A DNA stretch of 64,000 nt. Source: Ligustrum vulgare. Taxonomy: Eukaryota; Streptophyta; Magnoliopsida; Lamiales; Oleaceae. Of this stretch, positions 10,373-21,930 are shown piece after piece; within the stretch, counting starts at the first letter, position 1, and every line of letters starts with the position of its first letter. The notes below the pieces were generated by a model. It saw only the letters and a program-made list of their open reading frames with translations, was not told where the DNA came from and did no database searches. The stretch lies in contig OY743181.1 of assembly GCA_963555705.1 (NCBI GenBank), positions 27,036,513-27,100,512 on the forward strand, read 5' to 3'. Made by a program: the position numbers and the translations under genes.

Positions 10373-10830
10373 CAAGGAGTTTTATCCTAAATTAAAATGT
10401 TAATTCTATTTGCCCTAATATTAGAATTAGAGTTTGGACTCTAATTTGGTTTTTAATTAAAATTTGATTTTAATTAAATATAATAATTAGTTAATTCAAT
10501 TAATTGATTGTTAATTAAATCTTATTAAGGATTTGATCCTAAATTTGATTAGCCCTACAATCTTGAAATTGGAGTTGGGCTCTAATTTGGTATGTAATTA
10601 AATAAACCCGTTAATTAAAGTAATTGATAATTTGATTAATTAATTACGCAGTTGAATCTTATTTTTATTTAGGAGTTTTATCCTAAATTAAGATGTTAAT
10701 TCAATTTTTCCCTTTTGGAATTAGAGTTGGACTCTAATTTGATATTTGATTAAAATATGATTTTAATTAAATAAGACCCGCTAATTTATTTGAATTAATT
10801 AATTAGGTTAATTAATTATTTTTCCGATCT
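10373..10830 (+). repeat. Three diverged tandem copies of ~150 bp in Copia-2
   Basis: AGGAGTTTTATCCTAAATTA...GAATTAGAGTTTGGACTCTAATTTGG at 10373 recurs at about 10528 (AGGATTTGATCCTAAATTTG) and 10670 (AGGAGTTTTATCCTAAATTA). Each copy also has a palindrome-like (T)TAGAGTTGGACTCTAA and AATTAAT-rich spacers. Confidence 0.75.
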
Positions 10831-10959
10831 GTTTTATCTAAATTAATTTAGACGACTTAGATTGCTAGAAACTTGAAATTTGTCTATATAATAGTAGATA
10901 TTATATTATAATACATTTATATGATAAATGTGTATTTAGTGGATGGTTATGGACTCGAC

Positions 10960-11135
10960 CCATTTGATTGGTTGGATGAATGGTTAATTTATTCTGCTTT
11001 TGTTAGCTGGGCCTGCTAGCCTATTATTATTTAATTCGGCCTGCATGCCTATTATTTAAATTATTTGGGCTTGCGAGCTCTAGTTTGTAGATATGGGCCT
11101 GCGTGTCCTTTTGATATAGGCCTACATACCAACTA
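10960..11135 (+). repeat. Cluster of GGGCCTGCNNGCC-like near-palindromes
   Basis: Five related phrases are spaced 25-45 bases apart: GGGCCTGCTAGCC, CGGCCTGCATGCC, GGGCTTGCGAGC, GGGCCTGCGTGTCC and AGGCCTACATACC. Most are followed by TATTATTTAA-like sequence. No coding meaning is apparent. Confidence 0.65.
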
Positions 11136-11416
11136 GCATGGGATACATGTTGCAGCTAACCACAAGAAGACAACTAGTAGAGGATAAAGGTTGCAGTGGC
11201 AGATGGAGATTATTGCATTTAGCATTCGATGATTGAATGCAATGTCCCCTGGAATTGACCAACTAGTCTTCTTCATGGCTCGACTAGACTGATATTGTCC
11301 ATAATCATCCACAGTAATATTGTATGTATGATTAATTACATGTTTGTTGTTAGTTAATATACATAGGAATGATGAGACCAAATCCCTCACTAAAATTATA
11401 TTAAGTCATATGCTTT

Positions 11417-11960
11417 CCATTGTTATAATGAAAAACTAGAGTTTGCTATCGATGTGAGCTTACTGAGTCACTCAAGGCTACTCCCTGGTAAATATTTTTT
11501 TCATTATGAAGTATCAGATACTTCTGAATAGTGGGTCGGACTTAACCAAAACTTCATCCTTTATTGAGTAAATAAAAAAGGATATAATTTTTGGAATCAA
11601 TATATTAAATTGGTATTAATTGGTTAATACAAAGTACCTTCCATTGTTATAGTGAAAACCCAGAATCCGCCCTTGATACGGTTTGTTGAGTTACTCAAGG
11701 CTGCAAGTGGGAAGGTGAGTTTTATCACTATGAAACATAAGATGTTTCTGAACAATGTTTAGAATTTAACTGAAATCTATCTTTTGTTGAGTCACTCAAG
11801 AAGATGAGATTTTGGAGGCACGGTCAAGTAAACACATAAGATGTGTGGGACAAAGATTTTTCTACTTGATAATCTAGGAGTTATATGGAGATGTGATTGA
11901 TAAGAGTATCTACCTGGATGTTTTATTAGGACTTGTTGAGTCACTTAAGGTTCTAATAGA
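11417..11960 (+). repeat. Diverged ~224-bp tandem duplication with GAGTCACTCAAGG boxes
   Basis: CCATTGTTATA at 11417 and 11641 starts two similar stretches. Both include ...TTGAGT(C/T)ACTCAAGGCT and a following CATTATGAA/CACTATGAA block. Further GAGTCACTCAAG or GAGTCACTTAAG boxes occur at about 11795 and 11937. This lies in the Copia-2 leader or gag region, and no gag motif can be read there. Confidence 0.65.
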
Positions 11961-12840
11961 ACAAAGGGATCCTAGCAACTGTGAATCTAACAGGATTTTA
12001 TGAGATTAATGTAGAGGGTTGTTAATTCCAGTAAAACAGTGGGAGTAATCGATTTAATAAAAGACCTTATTAAATTGATTTGTACATGATAATACATGAT
12101 TCTATTTTTATTTTATTATTGTTGTTGTATGAGTTTTAAAATTTAAGTTATTACTTGAACTTATTCAGTGTAATTGACATTGAGCAAGTTCATTGGATTG
12201 AGATCCTTGAATTGGCATCGTCCTTTGAGAACTGATCTCAAACACAACATGATTGAGAATACTCTTCTCAAACATGCCAATAATAGGACATTAAATTAAT
12301 AATTCCAGGGCTTCCTTAATCAAATTGAAGAAGTGATAAGTTTGGTGAATCTTCTACTTCAGTTTTCTATTTGATAGAGGTTAAATAATCTACTTAGCCA
12401 ATCGAGTATTATATATCGTTAATATAAAATGGCTAAAAGTAGAATAATTGCGAAAAATTGTGATATACCTATTTGTATGTAATAAAGCAAATGTTGCTTG
12501 AACAGCTTAAGAAGCTATCACCTATCTTTGCCTTCTCATTCAATTTAAAATTAGAAAATTGTTAATTACAGTTCATATGAAGAACGATACTTCCACTTCA
12601 TGTTTGAACATGAAGTGATTATCCTCTTTCATTAAGAATAATAGTCATTCGTTAACTTAGATGGGATACTATGGAAGTGAGGTAAATAACAAATAGTCTA
12701 CATTTTGAATATTGATAAGGCAAAGAAGAAGTCACAATTAGATCTGACACTTGACTGATTCAATTAATAGAGATATATGTATATCGCACCTTGGAGATAA
12801 ATTGACAAGTCAATTTTCTTGGAAAAGGAAAAATGGGATG
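11961..12840 (+). other. Copia-2 decayed gag/protease region
   Basis: By position this should hold gag and protease, but no zinc knuckle, D-S/T-G or other motif is readable in any frame. Stops are dense. Confidence 0.35.
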
Positions 12841-12980
12841 GTTAATCCACTGAGCCTATTACATTCGGATGTAAGTGGACCTATATCAGAGTAGTCTTTG
12901 GTCATTAGATAACCTTGATAATCATTTTTATTTATAATGAAATTTAAATCTGTGAAAGAGTTCATGACTACACACATATA
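12841..12980 (+). pseudogene. Copia-2 integrase remnant
   Basis: The + strand from 12844 reads NPLSLLHSDVSGPISE, matching the start of a Copia integrase core (first catalytic Asp in HSDVSGP). It is followed by a stop and frameshifted remains of the next block (a readable KSVKEFM near 12950). The rest of the core is not recognisable. Confidence 0.7.
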
Positions 12981-13229
12981 TATATATATATATACTTAAC
13001 CGATTAACTAAGCTAGAATATGTTCTTGCGTTGGTTGAGGTACATATCGAAGCTTAGGATGCGCTTGCTACTCAGAAGTCAGAGCGTGGTGACGACTGAG
13101 AATGCACTAGCTCCATGTTAAGATAATAGGATCATGTATACTTCATTGAGTTAAACATCCCCGTTTGCTAATATTGTATTAGTCGTCAAGGTTAACGAGC
13201 CTAGATTTTCATAGAATCTAAGTCAAAAG

Positions 13230-13970
13230 TTGACTAAATGAGATGGCAGGAAGCCATGGAATCCGAGATAAAACAAGTTTTGGAACTTGTTTGATCCACC
13301 TGAAATGGGTGACCCATAAGCTGTAAATGTGTTTACTCTTAATCAATTCGAATTCTGCTTTCCGTAGCAACATGCTGTGATTATTGGATTTTTGAATCCT
13401 TAAATATATAAATATAAGAACTAATTATAGATTAAAGCAAACCTCACGGAGTTAAAATCTTAATTTTGATGAGATATTCAAAATGTTTGATTTTATCAAA
13501 AATTATAGATGAATCATGTGTGTATAAAAAAAGGTTAGTGAGAATGTTCAATATTTCTGATACTATATGTAGATTTCATATTATTGATCAACAATTGAAT
13601 CTCTAACCTTGAAAGTGAAAGTGCAATTGTTTAAATTTCTCCATGATGGATGAGAAATAAAACCTTCAATTTGAGAACCAAAATCCATAGAGATAAATCT
13701 AGAAGGTTGTTTTGATTTCTCAATCTACGTACATAGATATATTGTTAATGTGGTTAGTATAAAAGAATCCAATGTAGGATTTGATCCCAAAAGTCATGAG
13801 ATTAATCTTCTCAAAATGATATTTAGAACACATATTGAGAGAATGATGTAGAGAACATACTTGAGAAGCACTAAGAATACAATAGTCATAAGGAGAAATG
13901 TGGACTTATTGTCTTTAGGTATAGAGATACCACTCTTCAGTCCAGGAAAGGATGAAGGAAATATTCAGTC
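13230..13970 (+). pseudogene. Copia-2 reverse transcriptase remnant
   Basis: WQEAMESEIKQVLELV is readable from 13245, the usual entry to the Copia RT domain, and is followed by scattered frameshifted remains. No YVDD is readable. This assignment rests on that block plus its place between integrase and RNase H remnants. Confidence 0.6.
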
Positions 13971-13984
13971 TAATTTTTAATTAA

Positions 13985-14300
13985 CTCATAGAAGTGGCGT
14001 TGTCAGTTTGAAATGGTTCAAACAAGGGAGACCGCTAACTCTACAACCGAGACTAAATACATAGGTGCTTGTGGAGCAATCTCGATCGTTAAGTTCATTA
14101 GTGAACTATAAGTGTTCCGAGCATTGTAGTTCCAGTAATGAGTACTGTGACAACAATGGAGCCATCACACAAGTATAGAAACTGGGTCTCATCGATGATC
14201 TGAGAATGTATTGATGAACTATTATCTCATTCGAAGATTGTAGAAAAATAGAATTCTTGCTCACTAACCTTGAGAAGGTTGAATATGTGAAGAGTCACAT
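13985..14300 (+). pseudogene. Copia-2 RNase H remnant
   Basis: After a shift, the + strand reads ANSTTETKYIGACGA (from about 14031), corresponding to the STTEAEYIA motif of Copia RNase H. YCDNNGAITQ (14143-14172) corresponds to the YCDN Asp motif. Several stops and frame changes separate the blocks. Confidence 0.75.
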
Positions 14301-15352
14301 ATCAGAGATCCATTTGTAAAACCACTAATCCAACAGAAATATGATTGTCATATAAACTCATAGATCACATGAGTTATTTGATCTAGTGGGAGTATGTCAG
14401 TGTTATGCTCCAAATCCAATCGTTGAGATAGCATAACATATATTATCATTGCCTCAACAAAGGCAGAAATATTATTAGATTGAGTTTAACTCATCATTTA
14501 AATAATAGAGTCCATAGAGTAAGTTTAATTAAGTTGTAAGTCACAAGGTGTTATGATTATGAGATACAAGTCATTAATAACTTATTCTAAGATTGTCCCT
14601 AGTTGAAAGTAACAACAAGATACGAATATTTTTGTTGTAGTTAGACAAGCATGTGTTGCATTTCTTTCTTATGAAGAAAGTAGCTTATCTCACAAGTTAG
14701 AATGTAGAGGGACATTTGAATAAACACATGGATGCATTGTTAGATGAACAAAGCATTGGAAGACAGGCCTAGAGATTCCACATGCATAACTATCCAAGTG
14801 TCAGTGGTGAATCTCTAATGCACGGTTGTGGATTTGTTCATTTGACTTGAAGACGTCATAGAGTTTTATATGGGAATTGCTATGCTTTGGTGAACATTGA
14901 TGTTGGCTCTCAAGAGGGAGTCATTAGGATGACCCCTTACAGATATAGTGAGAGTCATATGAACGTTGTGTATTTTAAATATAAGGATTCGTCGCTCCTG
15001 TGTAGTAGGAGATTATAACATGTATTTCACCCACTTAAGTTGATGTAAATTCCTCGGCCGGGGTGAAGTTATAAGTTGAAAAGGTATTTTTAATCATAAC
15101 AAAATCAACTAAGATAAGAGGTAAATAACATAATTGGTTGAAATGAGATTGACGCTATCCATATCTCTTAACCAATTGGGTTATATTAATGAAGAGATTA
15201 TATTTTCACGATGAATTAGAAATAGAGATTTCAATTTATCTTATTCCAATTAGATTGGAATAATAATAACACGATGTTTCCATCGTGATTGGAACCTGAT
15301 AGGTCACGCACAAAAGCAAGAATTAAGCATCTGAAATTGGATATTGTACAAG
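14301..15352 (+). other. Copia-2 post-pol non-coding region
   Basis: No coding motif. A purine phrase, CTAGTGGGAGTATGTCAG, occurs at about 14382 and resembles the true purine tract just before the 3' LTR (GTGGGAGAT, 15352-15360). It may be an internal second tract. Confidence 0.5.
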
Positions 15353-15360
15353 TGGGAGAT

Positions 15361-15738
15361 TGTTGGAATATTGTCCAAGCCCAATTAGTTGGGCCGGACT
15401 TAGGTTGGCCCAAGTTTATTATCTCTACCCTAATTAGGTTTAGTGTAAACCTATAAGTACTGAATTAGTCACAAGAGAACTAGGGCTTTGAGTCGTCTCT
15501 TTGGTTGCTAGCACAACCACTTCCAGATCCTAGCTTGTTATGCGGATCACTATAAGAGACTGGGAATTTGGACGGCTGTGGTGACAAGATTTCTACATCC
15601 TGCACTAGAATTCAGATTCACGAGATTCATAAAAGGTACAATTCGAATCACAAATTCTATCTAAGTGCAAGGTTGATCCAGGCTATGGTTTCGAGTCTGT
15701 TTAATTTTCGCTGTGCACGTATGACCGGAAACTTTACA
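15361..15738 (+). repeat. Copia-2 3' LTR
   Basis: 378 bases from TGTTGGAATATTG to ...GAAACTTTACA, preceded directly by the AAGTGGGAGAT purine tract. Confidence 0.92.
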
Positions 15739-16502
15739 GGAGCTTGGTTTGCATATTGAGCATTCAATTGGATTATGTTTATCAAATTTTTATTGATTAT
15801 TCATCAATTATGCTAGGCTAGTCACCTTTATGTATTGGATGAGATGAACCCTAGTTTTTTTTTTTTTTTTAAATCACGACTCTATAATTTAGTAAATTCT
15901 TAAGTTTCTTGATTTATTTTTACATTCTCATTGAATTATTCAATTGCTTGATCATCAATTGGATATTAGTTGCTTGTTGTAGTCTTGGAAGGGTCACAAT
16001 AGGTTTAGAACTTGGCATGACAAACATAGCAATATGACATGTGCAATCAATTTGATAAATTGTTTGATTAATGCATCATAAAAATTTGCATTAAGATTAG
16101 GAATAGATTCGAATTGTGTTTATGGCAGATTTAATTTATCTTTGAAAAGAAAGTTAAATATATTAGTTTTATCGATTGTCATGACAGCGTGAATGAGCTA
16201 AATTAGAAAATTGTTGAATTGAAATACATATCACTAGGTGGATTCGAATTCCAATACATTCCCTCCATATATTTACAAAACTAACTTTATTTATTTTTCC
16301 ATTTTAGTCTCATTCAAACAAAACAAAATCACTTCTTTTATATTTCTTATTATTTTTAATTTTAATTTAGATTTTCCCGTTTGATTAAGGTTAGTAATCT
16401 AGAATTTAATTTATCTCAATCCTCGTGGGAATGAAACACGGACTCATTATCCACTTTATTACTTGTGCGATCCGTACACTTGTGAGAGGAAAAAGCGCAA
16501 CA
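15739..16502 (+). repeat. Gypsy-A 5' LTR, right fragment
   Basis: Aligned with 31353-32133 over its full length (for example GCATATTG(A/T)GCATTCAAT and CACGGACTCATTATCCACTTTATTACTTGTGCGA). It ends GCGCAACA before the primer site. Copia-2 split this LTR at 8821/15739. Confidence 0.82.
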
Positions 16503-16508
16503 AGTTTT

Positions 16509-16525
16509 TGGCGTTGTTCCGGGGA
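16509..16525 (+). promoter_or_regulatory. Gypsy-A primer binding site, tRNA-Asp type
   Basis: TGGCGTTGTTCCGGGGA differs in few positions from TGGCGCCGTTGCCGGGGA, the tRNA-Asp-complementary primer site used by Athila-like plant Ty3/Gypsy elements. It lies six bases after the LTR end. Confidence 0.8.
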
Positions 16526-17517
16526 TTGTTGATTATTTTATTTTTTAGATTACTTTCACTAATTTGAACTTTATTTTATTTTGTTTTTTTTTTCAATTTA
16601 CTTCACTATTTTTATTATTTCTCTACGGGAACATTTAAGCGAAGTTGAAGATGTTTGGAGTTGACTTTCACAAAATGCCTGTACGTGATTTTTTCATAAG
16701 GCAAAAACAATTGATAGCTCTCGAAAATGAAGAGAGACATGCTACTTGGAGATTATATCATAGGACAGGGACTAAGAGACATAAAAGTTGAATATGAAAT
16801 TGATTAAGCTGCCCTAGATGACTTACCTTCTGCATTGTTTTTCCCACCGAAATTTTATGTGCATAACTTACCCATGAAGATAATCCATCCAACGAGTGTA
16901 AATGGGCATAAAATAAGGGAATCACATTCACTAGATTTTCAACAAATACAACATGAGGAAGATATTTGCCAAGAGAATGTCATTGTCTCATTGTCTACAT
17001 TCAAGATCCGGACATCGAGCTCGAGTTTCAAAAGAAGATGATCAAATGGAGAATGAGGAGTTGATCACAATAGAGCAAACAAAAAGGCAACATTTAGGGA
17101 TGGTGACCTTACCAAGCAATCCTCTGACTCCATTGACTGCATAATAATTGATTTTGTCATTAACACCGACAAGATGATTGAAATTCGAATCAAGTAGAGA
17201 AGTTGGGATATACTTTAAGGACGTAGACAACGTGAACTATTGGAGAATTAATGAAGATTGGCAAAAGTTCAACTGACACAAGCAAAGAAAGTCATCAAAA
17301 GTCTTTTTAAAGTTCCTTGAATGATTACAACCATCAAAGTCAAGCTAATGACTATTACCAAGCGCTTATTGGAAGGCAACCCAATTTTCTTTTCCTTATA
17401 TTTATTTACTTAAGTTTTATTGCTTTTAGTTATGTTACTTTCTAGAATATAGGATTTAGTAATTTTAATGATTTGATTTCATAGGGTATCATCATCCAAT
17501 TATGTTTATCCCTCAAG

Positions 17518-17919
17518 TAGAGGTGTTAAAGGGGTCAAGGTACTCACCGGCTCGTCGGCTCGGCTCATAAAAATACGAGCCAAGAGCGGCTCAGCTCATC
17601 ATTCTAACAAGACAATCATCGGGTCATGGAAACGAGCTGAGAATGGGCTTGGCTCGTCTAACCATGAGTGGCTCGTGGAGATGAGCCACGACCCGAGCCC
17701 ACGAGCTTGGCTCGTGGCTCGTAATTTTTTAAAATCAAAATACTATTTTATTTTTATTTTTATTTTGAAGAAAAAGAAAAAAAAATTAAATGGCTCGTGG
17801 GCTTGGAGCCACGATCTTGGACATTGACCACACAAACCGAGCTTGGCACGTACGAGCTGCAAGCTGATCAGTGACTTTAAAGGGCCGAGCTGGCTTGGGT
17901 CAGCCCATTGCCAATGCTA
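17518..17919 (+). mobile_element. hAT-like MITE, 402 bp
   Basis: It runs from TAGAGGTGTTAAAGGGGTCA to GCCCATTGCCAATGCTA, whose reverse complement starts TAGCATTGGCAATGGG. The interior is full of GGCTCGTGG/CCACGAGCC-type inverted motifs. It is flanked by an imperfect 8-bp duplication (CCCTCAAG and CCCTTAGG), the length expected for hAT. Confidence 0.75.
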
Positions 17920-18659
17920 CCCTTAGGCCATTGAATTTATTGTTGGTTATTTTGATTGTTTGAGCTAAGGAATCTAGATTATTTTATATTTAATGCTTAA
18001 TTTTACCGCTATATGCAAGAACATGATGTCGCAGAACATTCAAACCAACATCAACCAAGAGAAGAGCATGATAAAAAAGATTGTCTAGCCATCATCCATA
18101 GTGCCTCACCCATTTCACATAAAAACTCGAGGAATACCTTCTTCCTTTTCTTCCCCACCCCTTTATGTTCTTACTTTTGTTTTATGACATTGAGGACAAT
18201 GTCAATTTTAAGTTTGGGGGAGTGCGAAAAAATCATTTCTTTTGTGTTCTTATTTAGTTTATGTTAAATAGCCTTGCTAGCCCTTGTTTTTATTTATTTG
18301 AAACTGCGTGACTGATGAACTATGGACAGACATGCTATACAAATAGTAATTTGATTCATGCTTGATATATATTGATCATGTAGTCAACTTCATTATTGCA
18401 CATACATGTGACACTTGAATAGAAAAATAGGTTGTTAGTTTGGAACAAATGATATATACCCATAAAAAAAATTTACTACTCAATCACTTGACCAGTTAGA
18501 TAGATAAGTTTGAAGGAGTAGAGTCAGTTGTAGTTATTGTTTGGGAATGTGTTGATTCCATGTGTACAAAAATTATGTGTGGAGTGTTATTGATTTATAG
18601 GTGGAAGCTAGGTAATGACCAAATGCTGATAGTCTAATCCCCATTATTAAATTATATTG

Positions 18660-19075
18660 CATAAAAAGGAACATGCATGCATTTTGTACCTCTCTTTGTA
18701 GCCTTTTTTACTCGATTTAGTAAGCCTGTAAGGGTATTTTAATACTTGGTGCCCTACGGTCATTTGACTTTGGAGTCATCGTCCTAAAACTATTACATTG
18801 GTCATCTAGAAAGCTTAAGAAAGAGACGTAATTCATTTAGATTTATTTTATTAAAAAAAAAAAAAAAACAAACAAAAACAAAAATGTTGATAGGATATTG
18901 CATACATTTAACACCTTTCTTCGGAGTCTGGTTGACTCGAGTCATTAAGTCCATAGGGGTATTTCTATACATGGTTCCCTATGGTCATCCTACTTGGGAG
19001 TCACCTGCCTAAAGCTCATTACAGGGTCTTCTAAAGACTTAATGAAGAAAGGTAGTTCATAGTTTAGAATTTAGT
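18660..19075 (+). repeat. Diverged tandem duplication in Gypsy-A interior
   Basis: A block with TACTCGATTTAGTAAG...GGTGCCCTACGGTCAT...GGAGTCAT (from about 18685) is repeated about 220-240 bases later as GACTCGAGTCATTAAG...GGTTCCCTATGGTCAT...GGAGTCAC. Both copies end in ...GTAATTCAT / GTAGTTCAT. Confidence 0.7.
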
Positions 19076-19556
19076 TGATAGGTTGCATAAAGGGATTGAG
19101 ATGGTTGGTGTGTTTGAATTACCTAGTGGGTACTTGAAGGTTGGGGCACTCAAAACTTGAGCGGGAAAGAAGTTAGTGATTTAGAATACAACCTTAGAAA
19201 TTATACCCCAGGTTAGAGAGAAAATAACAAGTTTGGGGGATGTGCATCCCACGTGGAAGAAAGCGAAAAATTTGACCACTTAGGGTCACGAGATCACCTA
19301 TTTAGTGTTCTAAAATGATTGGGTTGACTAACCCCACACGCACACACACGTCAAACATGAATTGAATTAAGATATCTATAACATTCTTTGTAGATTGTTT
19401 AGGGATTATTATTAGTTTTAAATACTGAAACATATACTGCAGATTATTTAACATGTTTCAGTATTAAATTTTTTTGTTAATTTTTATGTGTTTTGTTTGC
19501 TTGATTATATTGCTTTATTTTATTCGAGGACGAACAAGAGTTTAAGTTTGAAGGAT

Positions 19557-19992
19557 TTAATAAATACGTTTTTCGTACTTATCTTGGTCTTAAACTTGGA
19601 CAATTGTAAGTATTTTAAGATATTATATTGCTAATTATATGTTTATTTATTTACTTTTTTTTAAGGAAAAACTCGATTTTGGATGTGTTGGAGGCTAAAC
19701 GGAGAAAATGGACAAAAATTGTACAAAAAGGATTCAATTGCAAACAATTCATAGATGAGATAGGCAAAAAAATAAAAAACAAAGATGTCAATGATATAAT
19801 TGCAAGATTGAAGAGATTTAAGGACCAACTTGAATTATTTGGGAAAATTGAGGTCTCAAAAACAAAACCTACTACTTGATAAGAATTGGGCCTCAGATTA
19901 ATTGAAATTGGACTTCTTGAGGTTGATTTTGGTGGGTTGAATTAGGAGAAGTGGGAGGACCTAATTAAGGGCATTACCATTCATCGATAAAA
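19557..19992 (+). repeat. Gypsy-A second LTR, left fragment
   Basis: It begins right after the AAGTTTGAAGGA tract and ends TTCATCGATAAAA, where homology to 8471-8520 breaks. The expected TG start appears altered. The LTR resumes at 30019. Confidence 0.7.
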
Positions 19993-20182
19993 TCGGGAGT
20001 TAAGTACATAATTACACACATTTAGACTTGAAAATTTTTGTAATCATGTATTTTGTAACTAATTACACAAGTATCAAAATAATTTTTAAAATTAGGTATT
20101 TTTTTAAATCAAAATTATGTTATGTAATTAATTACAATAATAACTTTATTTCAATTTTTAATTAGTTACAAATGTAAATTTA

Positions 20183-20293
20183 ACCACCACCACCACCACC
20201 ACCACCACCACCACCACCACCACCACCACCACCACCACCACCACCACCACCACCACCACCACCACCACCACCACCACCACCACCACCACCACC
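20183..20293 (+). repeat. (CCA)n microsatellite
   Basis: About 37 uninterrupted CAC/CCA units. Shorter CCACCACC tracts recur near 20593 and 20681, separated by AATTACAATTGTAAC-type repeats. Confidence 0.95.
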
Positions 20294-20755
20294 GAATTTG
20301 TAATCAGTCACCGCCACAACACCTTCAAAAATACGATTGTAAATTATTTCAATTTTGTAATTAATTATAATTGTAAATTATGAATTAGTAAAGAATTAAT
20401 GTAACTCGTAATTTGTAATTAATTACATTAGTGTCATTATAATCAGCCACCGCCACAAGCGCCATCGTCGGAGCAATGTCGGAAATACAATTGTAACTTT
20501 ATATCAATTTTGTAATTGTAATTAATTATATTGTAACTTTATCTCAATTTGTAATTAGTTACAACTGAAATTTTAATTACAATTGTAACTAACCACCACC
20601 ACCACCGATAACACCCAACCGTCACTACTAATTAATTACAATTGTAACTTTATTTCAATTTGTAATTAGTTAGATTAAACCACCACCAACACCACCTAAA
20701 ACCATCACCACCAATAACCACCTACAATACACAATACATGCAATCGCCTTTGTTT
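20294..20755 (+). repeat. AT-rich repeats with GTAATTAATTACAA and CCACCA tracts
   Basis: Several copies of TTTGTAATTAATTACA-like and TTATTTCAATTTGTAATTAGTTACA-like phrases alternate with CACCACCA runs. No coding sequence seen. Confidence 0.6.
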
Positions 20756-21342
20756 CTTGATTCTCTTCTTTCGGAGAGACCCCTCTTCCCTCCCAACTCC
20801 CATTCATCTCTCCCACTCTCAAGGTTATCTCTCTCGATTTTCCATTCCATAAACCTCAATTCCAAAACCTCCAAATTCAGATTCATCAATTCTAACTCCC
20901 GTTCATAGTATCAATCAATCAATCAGCCATGGTAGCGCTAGAGCTAGTCCAGAAAGATCCTGAGGGAATCGAGGATATCCGAATGACGTCGAACAACTAG
21001 CCACATATGAAGGTCGAGGTTTCCAAGTGTGTGATCCCGATCGCCACCTCGAACCAACCGATCTGCCCTACATCAATCTACATGTCCTCCCCTACATTCT
21101 GTTACGTTGCAAGTCGTGTTCATCCGTCCTGAAAATGGGGGTAGTGAAGAGCACAAAAAGAAGAAGGGAAAGGCGTTGTGTAGATTTTTTGAGAGAACGA
21201 GGGATGTTTTAGTGGTGGCTGAGGCAGAGTAAGGTTGTGCCCCAAGAAAGTGATGGCGGCGGAGGCTTGACTTTTTGTGGCGATAAAGGTGGGGAATGAT
21301 GGTTGAGTTGAGAATGATGGGATGCTTTGTATACATTCATAC

Positions 21343-21345
<3 letters not shown>
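20756..21345 (+). other. Gene-like fragment (possible captured 5' UTR and exon)
   Basis: The base composition changes to a CT-rich, UTR-like stretch (TCTTTCGGAGAGACCCCTC, CTCTCTCGATTTTCC) followed by CCATGGTAGCGCTAGAGC. The ATG at 20930 opens only 23 codons before TAG. A later frame from 21027 encodes 61 residues with no domain I recognise. The contrast with the surrounding AT-rich repeats suggests captured host sequence, but no parent gene is identified. Confidence 0.35.

Positions 21346-21396
<51 letters not shown>
21346..21396 (+). repeat. (GT)n microsatellite
   Basis: About 25 GT units, followed by TAGAGAAG and GAGAGAGAAAGAG. Confidence 0.95.
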
Positions 21397-21400
<4 letters not shown>

Positions 21401-21549
21401 AAGAAATAGAAATAGTTATAGAGAGAGAAAGAGAAATGATCGGTTTCTACAAATATAGAGGAAGATTGATTTTTCTGTTAATACCTGATTTTGTTAAATA
21501 GTTTCTAATGACCTGATTTAAAATAAAAATTTTTTATAAACATGGTTAT
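21397..21549. other. AT-rich spacer up to Copia-3
   Basis: It includes two partial repeats, TACCTGATTTTGTTAAATAG and GACCTGATTTAAAATAA. The last five bases (GTTAT, 21545-21549) are the Copia-3 target duplication. Confidence 0.5.
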
Positions 21550-21720
21550 TGTTATGAAATAGAAAGAGAGAGAGAAGAAAATAAAGATGCAAATAAACTT
21601 GTGTTTTATTAAGAACCAGAGCCCCATATATATAGGGAAAGAAAGGGATACACAAAGTAATTATCCTTAGGGTTACGGAGGTATGAATGTCATTCACTAA
21701 ATAGTATAATATTTATAACA
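21550..21720 (-). repeat. Copia-3 3' LTR
   Basis: 171 bases, nearly identical to 29831-30000. It is preceded in element sense by a CAAGGGGGAG purine tract (21721-21730 on +). Confidence 0.93.
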
Positions 21721-21930
21721 CTCCCCCTTGAATGACATATTACAAAATATCTGCCTCTTTAAAACCTTGTTTGATAAAAACTCAATGGGAAAAAAAATCA
21801 AACGAAGGAAAAAGAGTACAGTTATTTTAGAGTATCACAATAAATGCTGCCTCATTAAAACCTTGCTAAGAAAATCCAGTGGGACAAAACTTAGGAAAAG
21901 GAAAAGAGTACAGCTACTCCCCCTGATACT

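Larger units (their letters stand above)
8822..15738 (+). mobile_element. Copia-2: degenerate Ty1/Copia retrotransposon with both LTRs
   Basis: Two direct LTRs start TGTTGGAAT and end CTTTACA. A primer binding site lies just inside the first and a GTGGGAGAT purine tract just before the second. Short integrase, reverse transcriptase and RNase H remnants appear in Copia order on the + strand. The LTRs differ at about one base in ten by eye, so the insertion is old. It sits inside the Gypsy-A LTR, whose right part resumes at 15739. No clean 5-bp target duplication is seen (CAAGT left, GGAGC right). Confidence 0.88.
16526..19556 (+). mobile_element. Gypsy-A interior, apparently non-coding (LARD-like)
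   Basis: No gag, protease, RT or integrase motif is readable. Features typical of Athila/Tat-type interiors are present: GGAAGGCAACCCAATTTTC near 17371, ACATTGAGGACAATGTC...AAGTTTGGGGGAG near 18187, and TTCGAGGACGAACAAGAGTTTAAGTTTGAAGGA (19521-19554), the usual phrase before a 3' LTR. A short peptide frame (MFGVDFHKMPVRDFFIRQ, from 16651) has a near-identical counterpart at 32292 but ends after about 45 codons. The element is probably non-autonomous. Confidence 0.65.

Noticed and set aside
8822..15738. Perfect 5-bp target duplication for Copia-2
   Set aside because: Flanks CAAGT and GGAGC do not match; the boundaries are set instead by LTR ends and Gypsy-A homology.
20183..20293. CRISPR-like or satellite array
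   Set aside because: A pure trinucleotide microsatellite with no spacers.
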